Positions 24,081 through 32,471 of a stretch of 33,865 bases of DNA are shown here, in pieces. The DNA is taken from contig CABVRQ010000043.1 of assembly GCA_902500695.1 (NCBI GenBank), forward strand, positions 1 to 33,865. Reading direction: 5' to 3'. Numbering within the stretch: position 1 is the first letter of the stretch; each line of letters begins with the position of its first letter. The notes below the pieces were generated by a model. The model was not told where the DNA came from and made no database searches. It saw nothing but the letters and a program-made list of their open reading frames with translations. A program made the translations under genes and the position numbers. This stretch comes from an uncultured Nitrospira sp. (GTDB taxonomy: Bacteria; Nitrospirota; Nitrospiria; Nitrospirales; UBA8639).

Positions 24081-25140
24081 TCACATTCCTCTCTTTTTTG
24101 ATTGTTCCTCAGGTAGTCCGGAAAATCCCCAAGGGAAGGGAGCCACCACCCGGAACAGGCTTTCCCTGGCGCCACACTGAATGCATAATGGAGCTATTCA
24201 AACACTTGGCCAAATAAACGGCAAGGCCGCCTTGAAATCCATGGAAACTTCAGGGATCAGGTTACAGCCTCGATGTGTTGACGGAGCCGAATTTGGCTTA
24301 TGTTGAGCATACCCCCCCACCGCTCCTCTCCCACTTGTTTCTACCAAGAGGAACGCCCTCATCTCGGGAAAATGCAAGGAAGGACTGCTGCCGGATGCAC
24401 GGAAAGAGGGCTGAGGAATCAACCCCATTCCGCTTCCCCGAAAGATTCGGGGGACTGCTGCAATAGCTGCAATACGACCATCGTGAGGCCTGGTGAATTT
24501 TTTGGCTATACGGGAGCAACCCGGCACGCGGGTTTTCTTTTCATGATTCACCCTTTTGGGTATGGTGGCGTCGCACAGAAGGGCATTTCATTTTCAGGAT
24601 GAACCGAGCCCTGGTACAGAAAAAATGTGTAGTTGCGGCACGGTCAATGGAAATCTTCTCGGTCTCGTTCCGAAAGGTTTGTCTCAGCAAAGGGATTCGT
24701 ACAGGATTGAATCCTCTCAATCTGTTGCAAGTGAGCGTATTAAACACCAACAAAAGAATAGGAAAATTTCGACCAGATCTGGGACTTATTTTTTTGCGCC
24801 CAAGGTCCCATCAGCGGCAATAACCTACTCAATAGCCCAGCGAAGACTGTTGCCGAGAAGCTGTCCTTTCGGAATGCCATGAAGCCGCGACGGTGTGTGG
24901 CATCATAAGCCGATAGCTATGGTGAATCGAATCGAGGTGACAAAAGCAAAGGGTGATTTCTGATTCAAAATTGATGATTCATTTTGCCTTGGGGAGTTTT
25001 ACCCTGTGCATTGGGGTTATTGACATCAGGCATAGTGATAAGACAAAAGGAAGGAAACTTAACATAATTTCAACGGTTTTTTTTAACCATTCGCGAAATA
25101 CCCTTACTGGCCTGGCTGTTCATAGGAAACGTAAAAAGAG
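24081..25140. other. Gene-poor stretch with one terminator-like hairpin
   Basis: Over 1 kb without a gene I can support. Open frames of 60-118 codons exist on both strands but overlap each other, are rich in Ser/Arg/Pro in the manner of shadow frames, and match no family. A terminator-like hairpin at 24518 and a CCGAAAGATTCGG inverted repeat near 24437-24451 are the only structures noticed. An unannotated transcript ending at the hairpin cannot be excluded. Confidence 0.45.
24518..24541 (+). terminator. Rho-independent terminator-like hairpin
   Basis: AACCCG (24518-24523) and CGGGTT (24529-24534) form a 6-bp stem around the loop GCACG, followed by TTCTTTTC. No gene ends just upstream on the plus strand, so the transcript it would close is unknown. 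Confidence 0.6.
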
Positions 25141-25776
25141 ATGTTCGCATGGATAACACGGTTTATTGAGCATCACCCGAACCTTCATCGTCTTGCCCTT
25201 TATATTTGGAGGCGGTTTCCACCGCGGGTGGCAGGATTTTTTAAAGGGTTGCTCGCCAGAAGCTGGGTAGTCGGAGCAATAGCCGTCATGATCGACGAAA
25301 ATTCGTCCCCTCCGGAGGTACTCTTGGTTGAACACAGTTACAGGCCTAAAGGAGCATGGGGTCTTCCTGGTGGGTCCCTCGAATCGACTCCTGGAGACCC
25401 GACCAGACCCAGCAATACTCCATTGCCTGACGATGTTATCCAGGCAGCTCTTTGTAAGGAAATGTCCGAGGAACTCGGTGTCGCCATTAGGGTGAACAGT
25501 CTCCTTAGAATTGATGCTATTCCCTATGTTCCGGAAGAACCGGGCCCCTTTCGATTGCACTTTTACTTCCGCTGTGCTCCGCAGGACGGTTTCGCAATCT
25601 TTCGTGCGAGACTGAGTTCCGGGCACATACGCCCCCGCTCGCCTGAGATCAACGATATACGTTTCGTTCCGTTGCCTGAGTTAAACAAGTACGACATATT
25701 CTCAACCGATCTGAGATTTTTGAATGAAGATCTTCCTAGGCTTGAGCCAGCCCTTGCTACATTAAAATCCAACTGA
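25141..25776 (+). CDS. Nudix hydrolase with an insertion in the Nudix box
   Basis: A 211-residue protein. The N-terminal 40 residues are amphipathic and basic (RLALYIWRRFPPRVAGFFKG), possibly membrane-associating. The Nudix fold begins at VVGAIAVMID and VLLVEHSYRPKGAWGLPGG. The Nudix box is unusual: GG at 77-78 is followed by about 28 residues before CKEMSEELGV (105-114), some 14 more than the usual GX5EX7REUXEEXGU spacing, and the RE is KE. The metal-binding EE pair is kept. Substrate, probably a nucleoside diphosphate derivative, is unknown. AAAAGAG precedes the ATG. Confidence 0.8.
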   Translation: MFAWITRFIEHHPNLHRLALYIWRRFPPRVAGFFKGLLARSWVVGAIAVMIDENSSPPEVLLVEHSYRPKGAWGLPGGSLESTPGDPTRPSNTPLPDDVIQAALCKEMSEELGVAIRVNSLLRIDAIPYVPEEPGPFRLHFYFRCAPQDGFAIFRARLSSGHIRPRSPEINDIRFVPLPELNKYDIFSTDLRFLNEDLPRLEPALATLKSN

Positions 25777-26161
25777 ATTTTAATTTTTCGATCGTGTGGA
25801 AATCTTGCGATGGGAATTAGCAGACCCACGCAGTTCTTAGGGAACCTGAGTGGGAGGAAAATCTACGACAAAAAACGTGTGTTTCCCCAAGAATGACCGC
25901 GTCTCTTTTTTAAATGCCTGAACAGGTGAACCAAAGGATTCACCTTGGTGATGGGGGTGTACGACTAAATTCGATTCTCCACGGGGTGTTCCCACGACCA
26001 AGAGCCCGAGCCATGTTGGGAGGATTTCAGGGCAGGAATAATCTGATGCTCGGACCGAACCTCTTTTTTTCTGTTTGTGGGTGCTCCTCTTCAATTCATA
26101 CTTGCGCAGACGGTTCTTTTTACCTCACCGCTCAGAAAACAAAGAGTCTTCCCCAAGAGTC
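25777..26161. other. Intergenic region between convergent Nudix and receiver-PAS genes
   Basis: About 385 bp between two convergent genes. An 85-codon minus-strand frame (25837-26094, TTG start) has no family resemblance and is not called. No clear terminator or repeat was seen. Confidence 0.4.
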
Positions 26162-26995
26162 TCATCCGTTCTGATACTGCATAGGATTTTCCTTTTTTGA
26201 TTCTCGCAAAGAGAGGTCTCGAATAAATCCGGAATAGGAAGGATGTGTCCCTGTCGTCCAGGAGTTCAAAGAGAGTTCGATGGGGAATTCCTGCCCGCTT
26301 TTCCTTAATCCATGGAGTGTGACCGTTTTTCCAATGACGTGAGATTCGCCTGTTGTCTGCAATCGCTTCATGCCTTTGGTATGAGCGTCCCAATACCGAC
26401 TGGGCATGATCAGGGTCAGTGGTTTTCCAAACATTTCCTCTGCCGAATATTCGAACATTGATTCAGCGGCCTTATTCCATGACATGATCCGGCCGGTGTG
26501 ATCGGCTAGTACAATGGCATCAATGGCTGCTTGAAAGACGGCTTGAAAGCGGATTTCGCTTTCATATAAGGCGTGACGGGCGCGTTCCATTTTTTTTGCC
26601 AGGGCATAAGCCTTGAGCGCCTGACGCACCGTGGTCCTAATTTCTGAACGATTGATGGGTTTATGGAGATAGGCAAAAGCGCCTTGTTCTTCAAGGGGGC
26701 CGGTCACATCATCGAGAGTGGTATAACTCGACAGAATAATGATGGGAAGACCTGGCACCGCTTTTGTCATCTTCTCCAGAACGAGTAAGCCATCCATGTC
26801 AGGGAGTTTGACGTCCAGGATCACGACACTAGGGGAGTGAAGTTTCACGCATTCCAAGGCCGTGCCTCCCGTTGAGGCCACATTAATGTGATGTCCGTCG
26901 GCCTCAAGAAGATCTCGTAAGGTTAGGACAATATCCTGTTCATCATCGACGACGAGAATGGGGGAAGTGGATCGTATCGGGGTGGTGATTACCAT
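26162..26995 (-). CDS. Response regulator with C-terminal PAS domain (second copy)
   Basis: A 277-residue protein. The receiver (10-125) has ILVVDDEQD, phosphoacceptor Asp61 in VILDVKLPD, and Lys112 in YLHKPIN. A helical linker (ALAKKMERARHALYESE) joins a PAS domain at about 147-265 (FQAVFQAAIDAIVLADHTG through SGQEFPIELSLNSW). No output domain follows. It is a paralogue in architecture of the 14402-15292 protein. The ATG has a GAGGT ribosome binding site. Upstream are a near-consensus sigma-54 promoter at 27071-27086 and the paired palindromes at 27207-27246, giving a 5' leader of about 65 nt. Confidence 0.9.
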   Translation of the reverse strand: MVITTPIRSTSPILVVDDEQDIVLTLRDLLEADGHHINVASTGGTALECVKLHSPSVVILDVKLPDMDGLLVLEKMTKAVPGLPIIILSSYTTLDDVTGPLEEQGAFAYLHKPINRSEIRTTVRQALKAYALAKKMERARHALYESEIRFQAVFQAAIDAIVLADHTGRIMSWNKAAESMFEYSAEEMFGKPLTLIMPSRYWDAHTKGMKRLQTTGESHVIGKTVTLHGLRKSGQEFPIELSLNSWTTGTHPSYSGFIRDLSLRESKKENPMQYQNG

Positions 26996-27070
26996 GGTTT
27001 AAACCTCATGTCTGGGGTAACTGGCCCTCAAAAGGGATGTTCCTGAAAATGGGCATGTGGTGAATACCCA

Positions 27071-27086
27071 CGCAATCTATGTACCA
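27071..27086 (-). promoter_or_regulatory. Sigma-54 promoter before the second receiver-PAS gene
   Basis: The minus strand reads TGGTACATAGATTGCG, matching TGGCAC-N5-TTGCW except for T in place of C at one position and the last base. The GG-N10-GC spacing is exact. Transcription would start near 27060, about 65 nt upstream of the ATG at 26995. Confidence 0.72.
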
Positions 27087-27206
27087 TTAACGACATGAGT
27101 TGAATCGGTAGGGTGATAAGTCTTTGGATGAATTCGTGATTTTTGAAAAATGATGCAGGAAAAGTCCATGTGTCATTGATTTTCATAGATCAGAGACAGA
27201 AATTTT

Positions 27207-27246
27207 GATATCTGTTTGGATACACCCATTTATCCAAATAGATACA
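27207..27246. promoter_or_regulatory. Tandem palindromes, putative activator binding sites (copy C)
   Basis: Two inverted repeats: GATATC-TGTTTG-GATACA at 27207-27224 and TTTATC-CAAATA-GATACA at 27229-27246, with centres 22 bp apart. They are 120-160 bp upstream of the minus-strand sigma-54 promoter, a normal enhancer distance. The plus-strand gene in the other direction, pyrF, begins 550 bp away. Confidence 0.72.
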
Positions 27247-27797
27247 CAACCTTGACCTGGATGCTGCATGGGATGGCATTGACCGACAGCGGTGCTGCCG
27301 AATTTGGCCAGACTTTCCGATCCGTTTCTTTTAATAGATCAACCATCTGTTGCCAAGACAACAGAATCGGACTTTACCCGATGCAAAATTGTGAGGTCTC
27401 CTCTCATTCGCCTCGAAGGTGGGGACGGCGATTGTGTCATTAATGACAGAACCGTAGAAATTTTACTTAGGCCAAGTATCCTGTGGGATCGGATGTGCGA
27501 GGGCATAGATCCAGAATCTCCAGGGAAGTCTGGTGAAATGGTTTGCATCAATGAGCCATAAATGGCAGGAGTGCTTTTGATGTGGTATCACTTGAGTTCA
27601 TCTATTGGTTATGGCACTCTCTGTTGATGATAAATAAGAATTTGGCCATGGTCTTGCGGTAATTGGGTGGGTTGCGAATAGCCAATACGAAAGCCTGGGA
27701 TAATTTTCCCGGCTATCTCTTCTTTGGCTATATACAGATTCCTCATCTTCTTATTCGAATAAATTATTAACAGCTCAAGTATTATGGTGAATTGGGA
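27247..27797. other. Long intergenic region before pyrF
   Basis: About 550 bp between the palindromes and pyrF. Two overlapping short frames (27292-27561 plus, 27339-27551 minus) have no family resemblance and are not called. A sigma-54-like sequence at 27643 is listed separately. A GGGATAATTTTCCC inverted repeat lies in the pyrF leader near 27698-27711. Confidence 0.4.
27643..27658 (+). promoter_or_regulatory. Sigma-54-like promoter sequence upstream of pyrF
   Basis: The plus strand reads TGGCCATGGTCTTGCG, with TGGC and TTGC at exact sigma-54 spacing. It would start transcription near 27669, about 130 nt before pyrF. Sigma-54 control of a pyrimidine gene would be unusual, and a chance match cannot be excluded. 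Confidence 0.4.
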
Positions 27798-28559
27798 ATG
27801 AACAGGGGTATCCCCATCCAGGAACGGTTAATTGTCGCACTTGATGTTTCCTCCGTAGAGGAGGCTCGTCGATATGTGAAGGATTTAGAGGGTGTTGTTT
27901 GGTTTTATAAAATTGGCCTGGAATTATTTCTGGCCGTTAATGCCGATTTCCTCAGGGAATTACGCGCACAAAAATGCCGGATCTTTTTAGATCTGAAGAT
28001 GAATGATATCGATGAAACGGTGCGTCGAGCCGTGAATCTGGCGGCTGACCTGCAGGTAGATTTTCTTACCATTTTCGGAAATCATGCCACGGCCAAAGCT
28101 GCGGTGCTTGGTCGAGGGGCCGGGTCAATACAAATTTTGACCGTTCCGCTCCTTTCGAGCTGGGGGGAGAAGGATCTTCAAGACCTGGGGATGTTACGCG
28201 TACAGGCGGGAGATCCCGCACGTTTTCAGTCACTGGATGACTACGTCTTGTGGCGGGCAGATATGGCGATGGCCCAAGGGTGCGATGGCCTGATCGCCTC
28301 AGGAAAATATGTCGGAATTCTGAGAGAACGGTTTGGTCCGAAGGCGCTCATTGTCTCTCCAGGTGTGAGGCCGGCCGGGCAGAACACCCATGAACATCAA
28401 CGTTCCTTAACTCCTTTTGATGCCATTCGAGCCGGGGCGGATTTTTTAGTCGTTGGGCGACCTATTCGCGATGCGGATAATCGGCGGAAAATGGCGCAAG
28501 AGATTCAAGAGGAGATTGCCTTGGCGGTCAAGGCTGGTCCCTCAAAAGAGTGGGCCTAA
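27798..28559 (+). CDS. pyrF: Orotidine 5'-phosphate decarboxylase
   Basis: PyrF catalyses the last step of UMP synthesis, decarboxylation of OMP. The 253-residue TIM barrel has LIVALDVSS near residue 11-19, the lysine in FYKIGLELF (Lys38), the catalytic array DLKMNDID at 65-72 with D-x-K-x-x-D, and the phosphate-binding PGVRPAG near 193-199 and VVGRPI near 223-228. Length is slightly above the bacterial norm because of a short C-terminal extension. ATG 27798 is chosen over TTG 27792. It stands alone between signalling genes. Confidence 0.95.
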   Translation: MNRGIPIQERLIVALDVSSVEEARRYVKDLEGVVWFYKIGLELFLAVNADFLRELRAQKCRIFLDLKMNDIDETVRRAVNLAADLQVDFLTIFGNHATAKAAVLGRGAGSIQILTVPLLSSWGEKDLQDLGMLRVQAGDPARFQSLDDYVLWRADMAMAQGCDGLIASGKYVGILRERFGPKALIVSPGVRPAGQNTHEHQRSLTPFDAIRAGADFLVVGRPIRDADNRRKMAQEIQEEIALAVKAGPSKEWA

Positions 28560-28895
28560 GCTGGGGGAGATAACTGGGGTAACACAGCAGCAGGCTGAAG
28601 CTACCAAAGCGGCCTTCATGAAATTACCAAATTACCTGCACGTTTTTTTCTTCCTTTCCTTCCTTTAGGGGTGTCTAACCTTTTTCATGCTTTGTTTTGC
28701 CTCTAGCCTTTTCGCCACACTCCCTTAACGGCTAACATGATGATACGTTTTTTCTTTTATTAAGTAATCATGAGTGGATTGTGATTCCCCGTTTTTTTGA
28801 ACATCAAAGAGGAGCGATTGGAATTTCCAACGAATCTCTCTCTGATATTCATTTTCTTCCTTAACCTTCCCCCTTTCTTGAGGAGGAGTAAGTGC
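28560..28895. other. Intergenic region after pyrF
   Basis: About 335 bp, AT-rich, with pyrimidine-rich runs (near 28646-28670) and no gene or clear terminator that I can support. Confidence 0.4.
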
Positions 28896-29126
28896 GTGAC
28901 CATTAATGCCGGGATTGGTATGATGGGACTGGGTGAGAGGAAAAGCAGGGGTTTGGTCTTCAGAAGTCCACGAGCTAGGATCAATCCCATGAGGGAAACA
29001 GTATCCTCTGTCGTCGATGCTGAAATGCGATGTGCTGAAGTAGCCGGATTTAAAGGTAGGATTCCAAGTGATTTTGGTTTGGGAAGTTTAGTTACAAACA
29101 CTTCAAAGGAAGAAAGCTCTCAATAG
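28896..29126 (+). CDS. Possible small protein, no recognised family
   Basis: A 76-codon frame starting at GTG 28896, 9 nt after a strong AGGAGG ribosome binding site at 28881-28886. The product begins VTINAGIGMMGLGERKSRG and is basic, without a signal or membrane segment. I recognise no family. An overlapping minus-strand frame of 113 codons makes it uncertain which strand, if either, is coding. It ends 63 bp before the hybrid kinase gene. The good ribosome binding site is the main support. Confidence 0.3.
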   Translation: MTINAGIGMMGLGERKSRGLVFRSPRARINPMRETVSSVVDAEMRCAEVAGFKGRIPSDFGLGSLVTNTSKEESSQ

Positions 29127-29189
29127 TCCTTCGAATAAAATGTAAGCGTGACGTATACGGTTCTGGACGGTAGGTAAAGGGAGGGATGT

Positions 29190-31157
29190 ATGACGATGCG
29201 AAGGGAATGGTTGCGAATCCTCATTGTGGAAGACCGTCCTGACCAATTAGAAACGCTCGTCAATATTCTAGAGAAGGAAGGCTATCAGGTGGTGGGGTCC
29301 AGGACGGCTGCGGAAGCTTCCGAATATGCGAAAGGTGAAGCCTTTGCGGTCGCAGTGGTTGATGTGCAGACGCCGGATGTCTCCGGAGTCTCATTGCTTT
29401 CTCTTCTCAAGGCCAAGAATGCAGAGATTCAGATGATCCTGAGTCCGGCCTTTGACAGCCTGGATTCAGCGAAAGATGTCATAGGTGAGAGCGCCGTTTC
29501 CTACATCAAACGGGAAGGGTCACCATCCGAATTGCTTGGTATTGTTCGTCGAACCTTTCGTGACCAACTGACGGAATACACCAAAGACCTGGAGATAGCT
29601 CTGGAAGAGCGGGATGAACGGTTTCGGCAACTTGTGGATCATATTAAGGAGGTGTTTTGGGTTTTTGCCCCTGACCAGTCTGAAGTCTGGTATGTGAGCC
29701 CTCAATATGAAACCGTCTGGGGTCGCAGTTGTGCGAGTCTTATTGAAGATTCTCGAAGCCTATGGAATGCGATTCATCCTCACGATCAACCACGATTTCT
29801 CACTCACCAAATTGAGCCGGATGGGAATGGGGTTCAGGGAGAATGCCGGATTGTGAGACCGGATAACACCATGCGGTGGGTGCGAATACAAACAGTTCCT
29901 ATTCGAAAGCCCAATGGGGACTTGCTGAGTCTTGCGGGAGTTGCGGAGGACATTACAGAACGGAAGCGTGTTGAAGAGGCTCTCACGAAAACCGAGCGGC
30001 AATTTCGGCAATCAAGCCGCATGGAAGCCATTGGGACCTTGGCAGGCGGCATCGCCCATGATTTTAATAATATTTTAACGGCAATTTTGGGCTACACCGA
30101 ATTGGCGTTGGCCACGGTGCCAAAGGAAAGCCGTACCCAACGAAATCTTCAAGAAGTGCTCACTGCGGGTCATCGAGCCAAGCACTTGGTGCTCCAGATT
30201 TTGACCTTTAGTCGTCAAGCGGGTCAGGGGAAGAAACCCACACCTCTCCACATGGTCGTCCGGGAATCCCTGAAACTCTTACGATCCACGATTCCCACGA
30301 CAATTGAGATCCGTCAAGCCTTGAAAACAGAGGCCACTATTCTAGCGGATCCGACCCAAATGCATCAGATCATTTTCAATTTATGCACCAATGCTGAATA
30401 TGCCATGCGAGAACCCGGAGGGATATTGAACGTCGTCCTGGAAGATGTGGAGGTGACAGAAGATTTGGCCAGAACGATTTCGGGATTACAGGTTAGTCCC
30501 CATGTCCGGTTGACGGTGCAAGATACCGGTTCAGGCATGACTCCTGAGGTACTTGAACGACTGTTTGATCCCTTCTTTACGACCAAGCCAATTGGCGAGG
30601 GGTCGGGAATGGGGATGGCCGTAGTGCATGGAATCATTATGGGTCATAGAGGAGCCATTGTCGTGGATAGTGTCGTGAATAAAGGGACAAAGATCGAAGT
30701 CTATCTCCCGACAGTTCCGATCCAGGTCTTAGAGCCTCTTCACGATCCAAAAGCCATTCACAATGGGAAAGAATCAATTTTATTTGTGGATGATGAAGAG
30801 ACCATTGTGAGGCTTGGGAAGGAACTTCTCACGCAACTGGGATATACGGTGGAAGTGCACACGAGTTCAATTGAAGCTCTGAGGACATTTAACCAAGACC
30901 CGCATCGCTTCGATCTCGTCATTACTGACCAAGCAATGCCGGGATTGACCGGTGAGGCCTTATCCCGTGAGCTTCTGCGGATTCGCCCGGACCTCCCCAT
31001 CATTCTGTGTACCGGATTCAGTCATGTGATCTCGGCGGAACGAGCGAAGGCATTGGGAATTCAGGGCTATTTGATGAAGCCATTGGCAATTCGGGACCTG
31101 GTTCCCATTATTCGCCATGTGCTCGACAAAACCCCTTCGTCGTTAGCCGAGTCTTGA
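29190..31157 (+). CDS. Hybrid histidine kinase: receiver-PAS-HisKA-HATPase-receiver
   Basis: A 655-residue soluble kinase with no membrane segment. N-terminal receiver (8-125): ILIVEDRPD, Asp58 in VAVVDVQTPD, Lys107 in SYIKREG. PAS about 140-258 (LVDHIKEVFWVFAPDQSEVW, with PAC motif RPDNTMRWVRIQ). HisKA with His290 in GTLAGGIAHDFNN. HATPase with Asn401 region (NLCTNAEYAM), DTGSG and GSGMGMAVVHGI. C-terminal receiver (about 525-650): ILFVDDEE, Asp580 in LVITDQAMPG, Lys630 in YLMKPL. All active residues are present. It would sense a cytoplasmic cue through PAS and run an internal phosphorelay, with output through the single receiver at 31443 or another partner. GGGAGGG precedes the ATG. Confidence 0.93.
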   Translation: MTMRREWLRILIVEDRPDQLETLVNILEKEGYQVVGSRTAAEASEYAKGEAFAVAVVDVQTPDVSGVSLLSLLKAKNAEIQMILSPAFDSLDSAKDVIGESAVSYIKREGSPSELLGIVRRTFRDQLTEYTKDLEIALEERDERFRQLVDHIKEVFWVFAPDQSEVWYVSPQYETVWGRSCASLIEDSRSLWNAIHPHDQPRFLTHQIEPDGNGVQGECRIVRPDNTMRWVRIQTVPIRKPNGDLLSLAGVAEDITERKRVEEALTKTERQFRQSSRMEAIGTLAGGIAHDFNNILTAILGYTELALATVPKESRTQRNLQEVLTAGHRAKHLVLQILTFSRQAGQGKKPTPLHMVVRESLKLLRSTIPTTIEIRQALKTEATILADPTQMHQIIFNLCTNAEYAMREPGGILNVVLEDVEVTEDLARTISGLQVSPHVRLTVQDTGSGMTPEVLERLFDPFFTTKPIGEGSGMGMAVVHGIIMGHRGAIVVDSVVNKGTKIEVYLPTVPIQVLEPLHDPKAIHNGKESILFVDDEETIVRLGKELLTQLGYTVEVHTSSIEALRTFNQDPHRFDLVITDQAMPGLTGEALSRELLRIRPDLPIILCTGFSHVISAERAKALGIQGYLMKPLAIRDLVPIIRHVLDKTPSSLAES

Positions 31158-31442
31158 CCTCTCCGAAGGGGAATGAATGGGCAAGACTTGGTTCTCCTGG
31201 TTGGTGATGGGTCGTGAGTCACTCCAGGAGATGCCGGCTATTCCGGGAATGCTATTCAATAATCATGAATGCCAGAAATGGATGGTTCATTGTGGATGAC
31301 GTTCGAGGGCCGAGCCGGGATGTGTTGAGCCTGGTCCAAACCCTATGGAGGAGCCCAAGTTGGTCGCACCGTTCGTGGTGGATCTTTTCCTGTGGAGGAA
31401 GAAGGTGATCATCCGGAGTGGGGCGTGGAAAGAGACAAAATA

Positions 31443-31814
31443 ATGGCAAACATTCTTGTTGTGGATGATGATCGGCAGGTTTGTGACCTGTTGAAGCAGG
31501 CCTTGGAAGATAAGGGATATACTGTGGATTGTGCCAGAAATGGAGTCGAAGGTATCAAGGAATATCGCAACCACCCAGCCGATCTTATTATTTTAGACAT
31601 TCTTATGCCAGAAAAAGAGGGGCTTGAGACGATACTGGATTTGCGGCGGGAATTTCCTCAGGTAAAAATCATAGCGATGTCCGGCGGAAGTGAGCGAGCC
31701 AAACTCGATTTGTTGGACCTCGCTCGTCGCTTAGGAGCTCAACACACCATCGATAAGCCTTTCCAATTGCACACCATGACGGACCTCGTTACACAAGCCC
31801 TTCACGAAAATTAG
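31443..31814 (+). CDS. Single-domain response regulator (CheY-like receiver)
   Basis: A 123-residue receiver and nothing else: ILVVDDDR at 4-11, phosphoacceptor Asp52 in IILDILMP, the Ser/Thr position in IIAMSGGSE, and Lys105 in TIDKPFQL. It lacks any output domain, so it probably relays phosphate or binds a partner. ATG 31443 is preceded by GGAAAGAGA. It follows the hybrid kinase on the same strand after 285 bp that hold no gene I can support; the pair is a likely functional couple. Confidence 0.92.
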   Translation: MANILVVDDDRQVCDLLKQALEDKGYTVDCARNGVEGIKEYRNHPADLIILDILMPEKEGLETILDLRREFPQVKIIAMSGGSERAKLDLLDLARRLGAQHTIDKPFQLHTMTDLVTQALHEN

Positions 31815-31843
31815 CCAGGGTTTACCTGTTCGGACCACGAGCG

Positions 31844-32422
31844 ATGCTGTATTTTCGGACCCAACCTGATGCCGTGTTTATCCCGTTTGTGAGGCAGGCG
31901 CTTGACTGCGAGCTTCAAGCCGTGCGGCGTGTCGCGTCTCGCAATGACGCTGAGGCCTGGTTGGTGGAGTATCCGGCCGTGGGGACGCTATTTACCCCCT
32001 ATAGCGCACTTATCACGCTTGAGGAATTGCTGGTGGCTCATGAGGCATCAATGGTCTATCGATTAATTGACTATCATTGGCTTCTGGTATACGAATGCCT
32101 CAAAAACTATTGTCTCTGGCACAACGATCAAATTGATGATGGATTGGTGTCATTTACCATGCTGGGGGGATACCGGTTTGGGTTGGTGGATTTCGAGACG
32201 ATGACCAACCGGTATTTCTGGGACCATGACTTTATGGAACTGTTGTGCGCTGGTGCGGATGAAGCAGATTGCTGTCCATGTGGAAAAGACACAGACGGGT
32301 CCGATATGGATCTCTCTTATGGATTACGTCCGCATCCCGAGAAGCTCAAATTAACCCCGGTGGAGGAGACCGCCTGGCGCATTCCAGAGCCGGAAGAATG
32401 TGGCCAGTGGCGTCTGCCGTAA
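31844..32422 (+). CDS. Conserved-looking protein of unknown function with a cysteine cluster
   Basis: A 192-residue soluble protein rich in Trp, Tyr and acidic residues. Near the C-terminal third it has CAGADEADCCPCGKD, four cysteines in 11 residues, which could bind a metal. I recognise no family. No signal peptide or membrane helix. It begins 29 nt after the single-receiver gene and probably shares its transcript; the nitroreductase gene follows 49 nt later. Codon usage and length look like a real gene. Confidence 0.65.
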   Translation: MLYFRTQPDAVFIPFVRQALDCELQAVRRVASRNDAEAWLVEYPAVGTLFTPYSALITLEELLVAHEASMVYRLIDYHWLLVYECLKNYCLWHNDQIDDGLVSFTMLGGYRFGLVDFETMTNRYFWDHDFMELLCAGADEADCCPCGKDTDGSDMDLSYGLRPHPEKLKLTPVEETAWRIPEPEECGQWRLP

Positions 32423-32471
32423 GACGGTGTCATCAATAAGTGAAGTGGCGTAAAGTCTCTCAGGAGAAATC

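Noticed and set aside
24198..24882. Several overlapping frames of 60-117 codons on both strands
   Set aside because: They overlap each other, and a recurring ATRHAGFLF-like segment is the translation of a terminator hairpin. No family resemblance.
25837..26094. 85-codon minus-strand frame behind the receiver-PAS gene
   Set aside because: TTG start, no family pattern; possible but unsupported.
27292..27561. 89-codon plus frame and a 70-codon minus frame in the pyrF upstream region
   Set aside because: Overlapping frames with no ribosome binding site or recognised family.
27650..27797. Cyclic-di-GMP riboswitch in the pyrF leader
   Set aside because: Only a short CGAAAGCC-like stretch resembles the motif; the required stems and conserved loops are not present.
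31158..31442. Sigma-54-like GG-N10-GC sequence before the single-receiver gene
   Set aside because: The TT before GC and the C after GG are missing, so it does not match the consensus outside the spacing.
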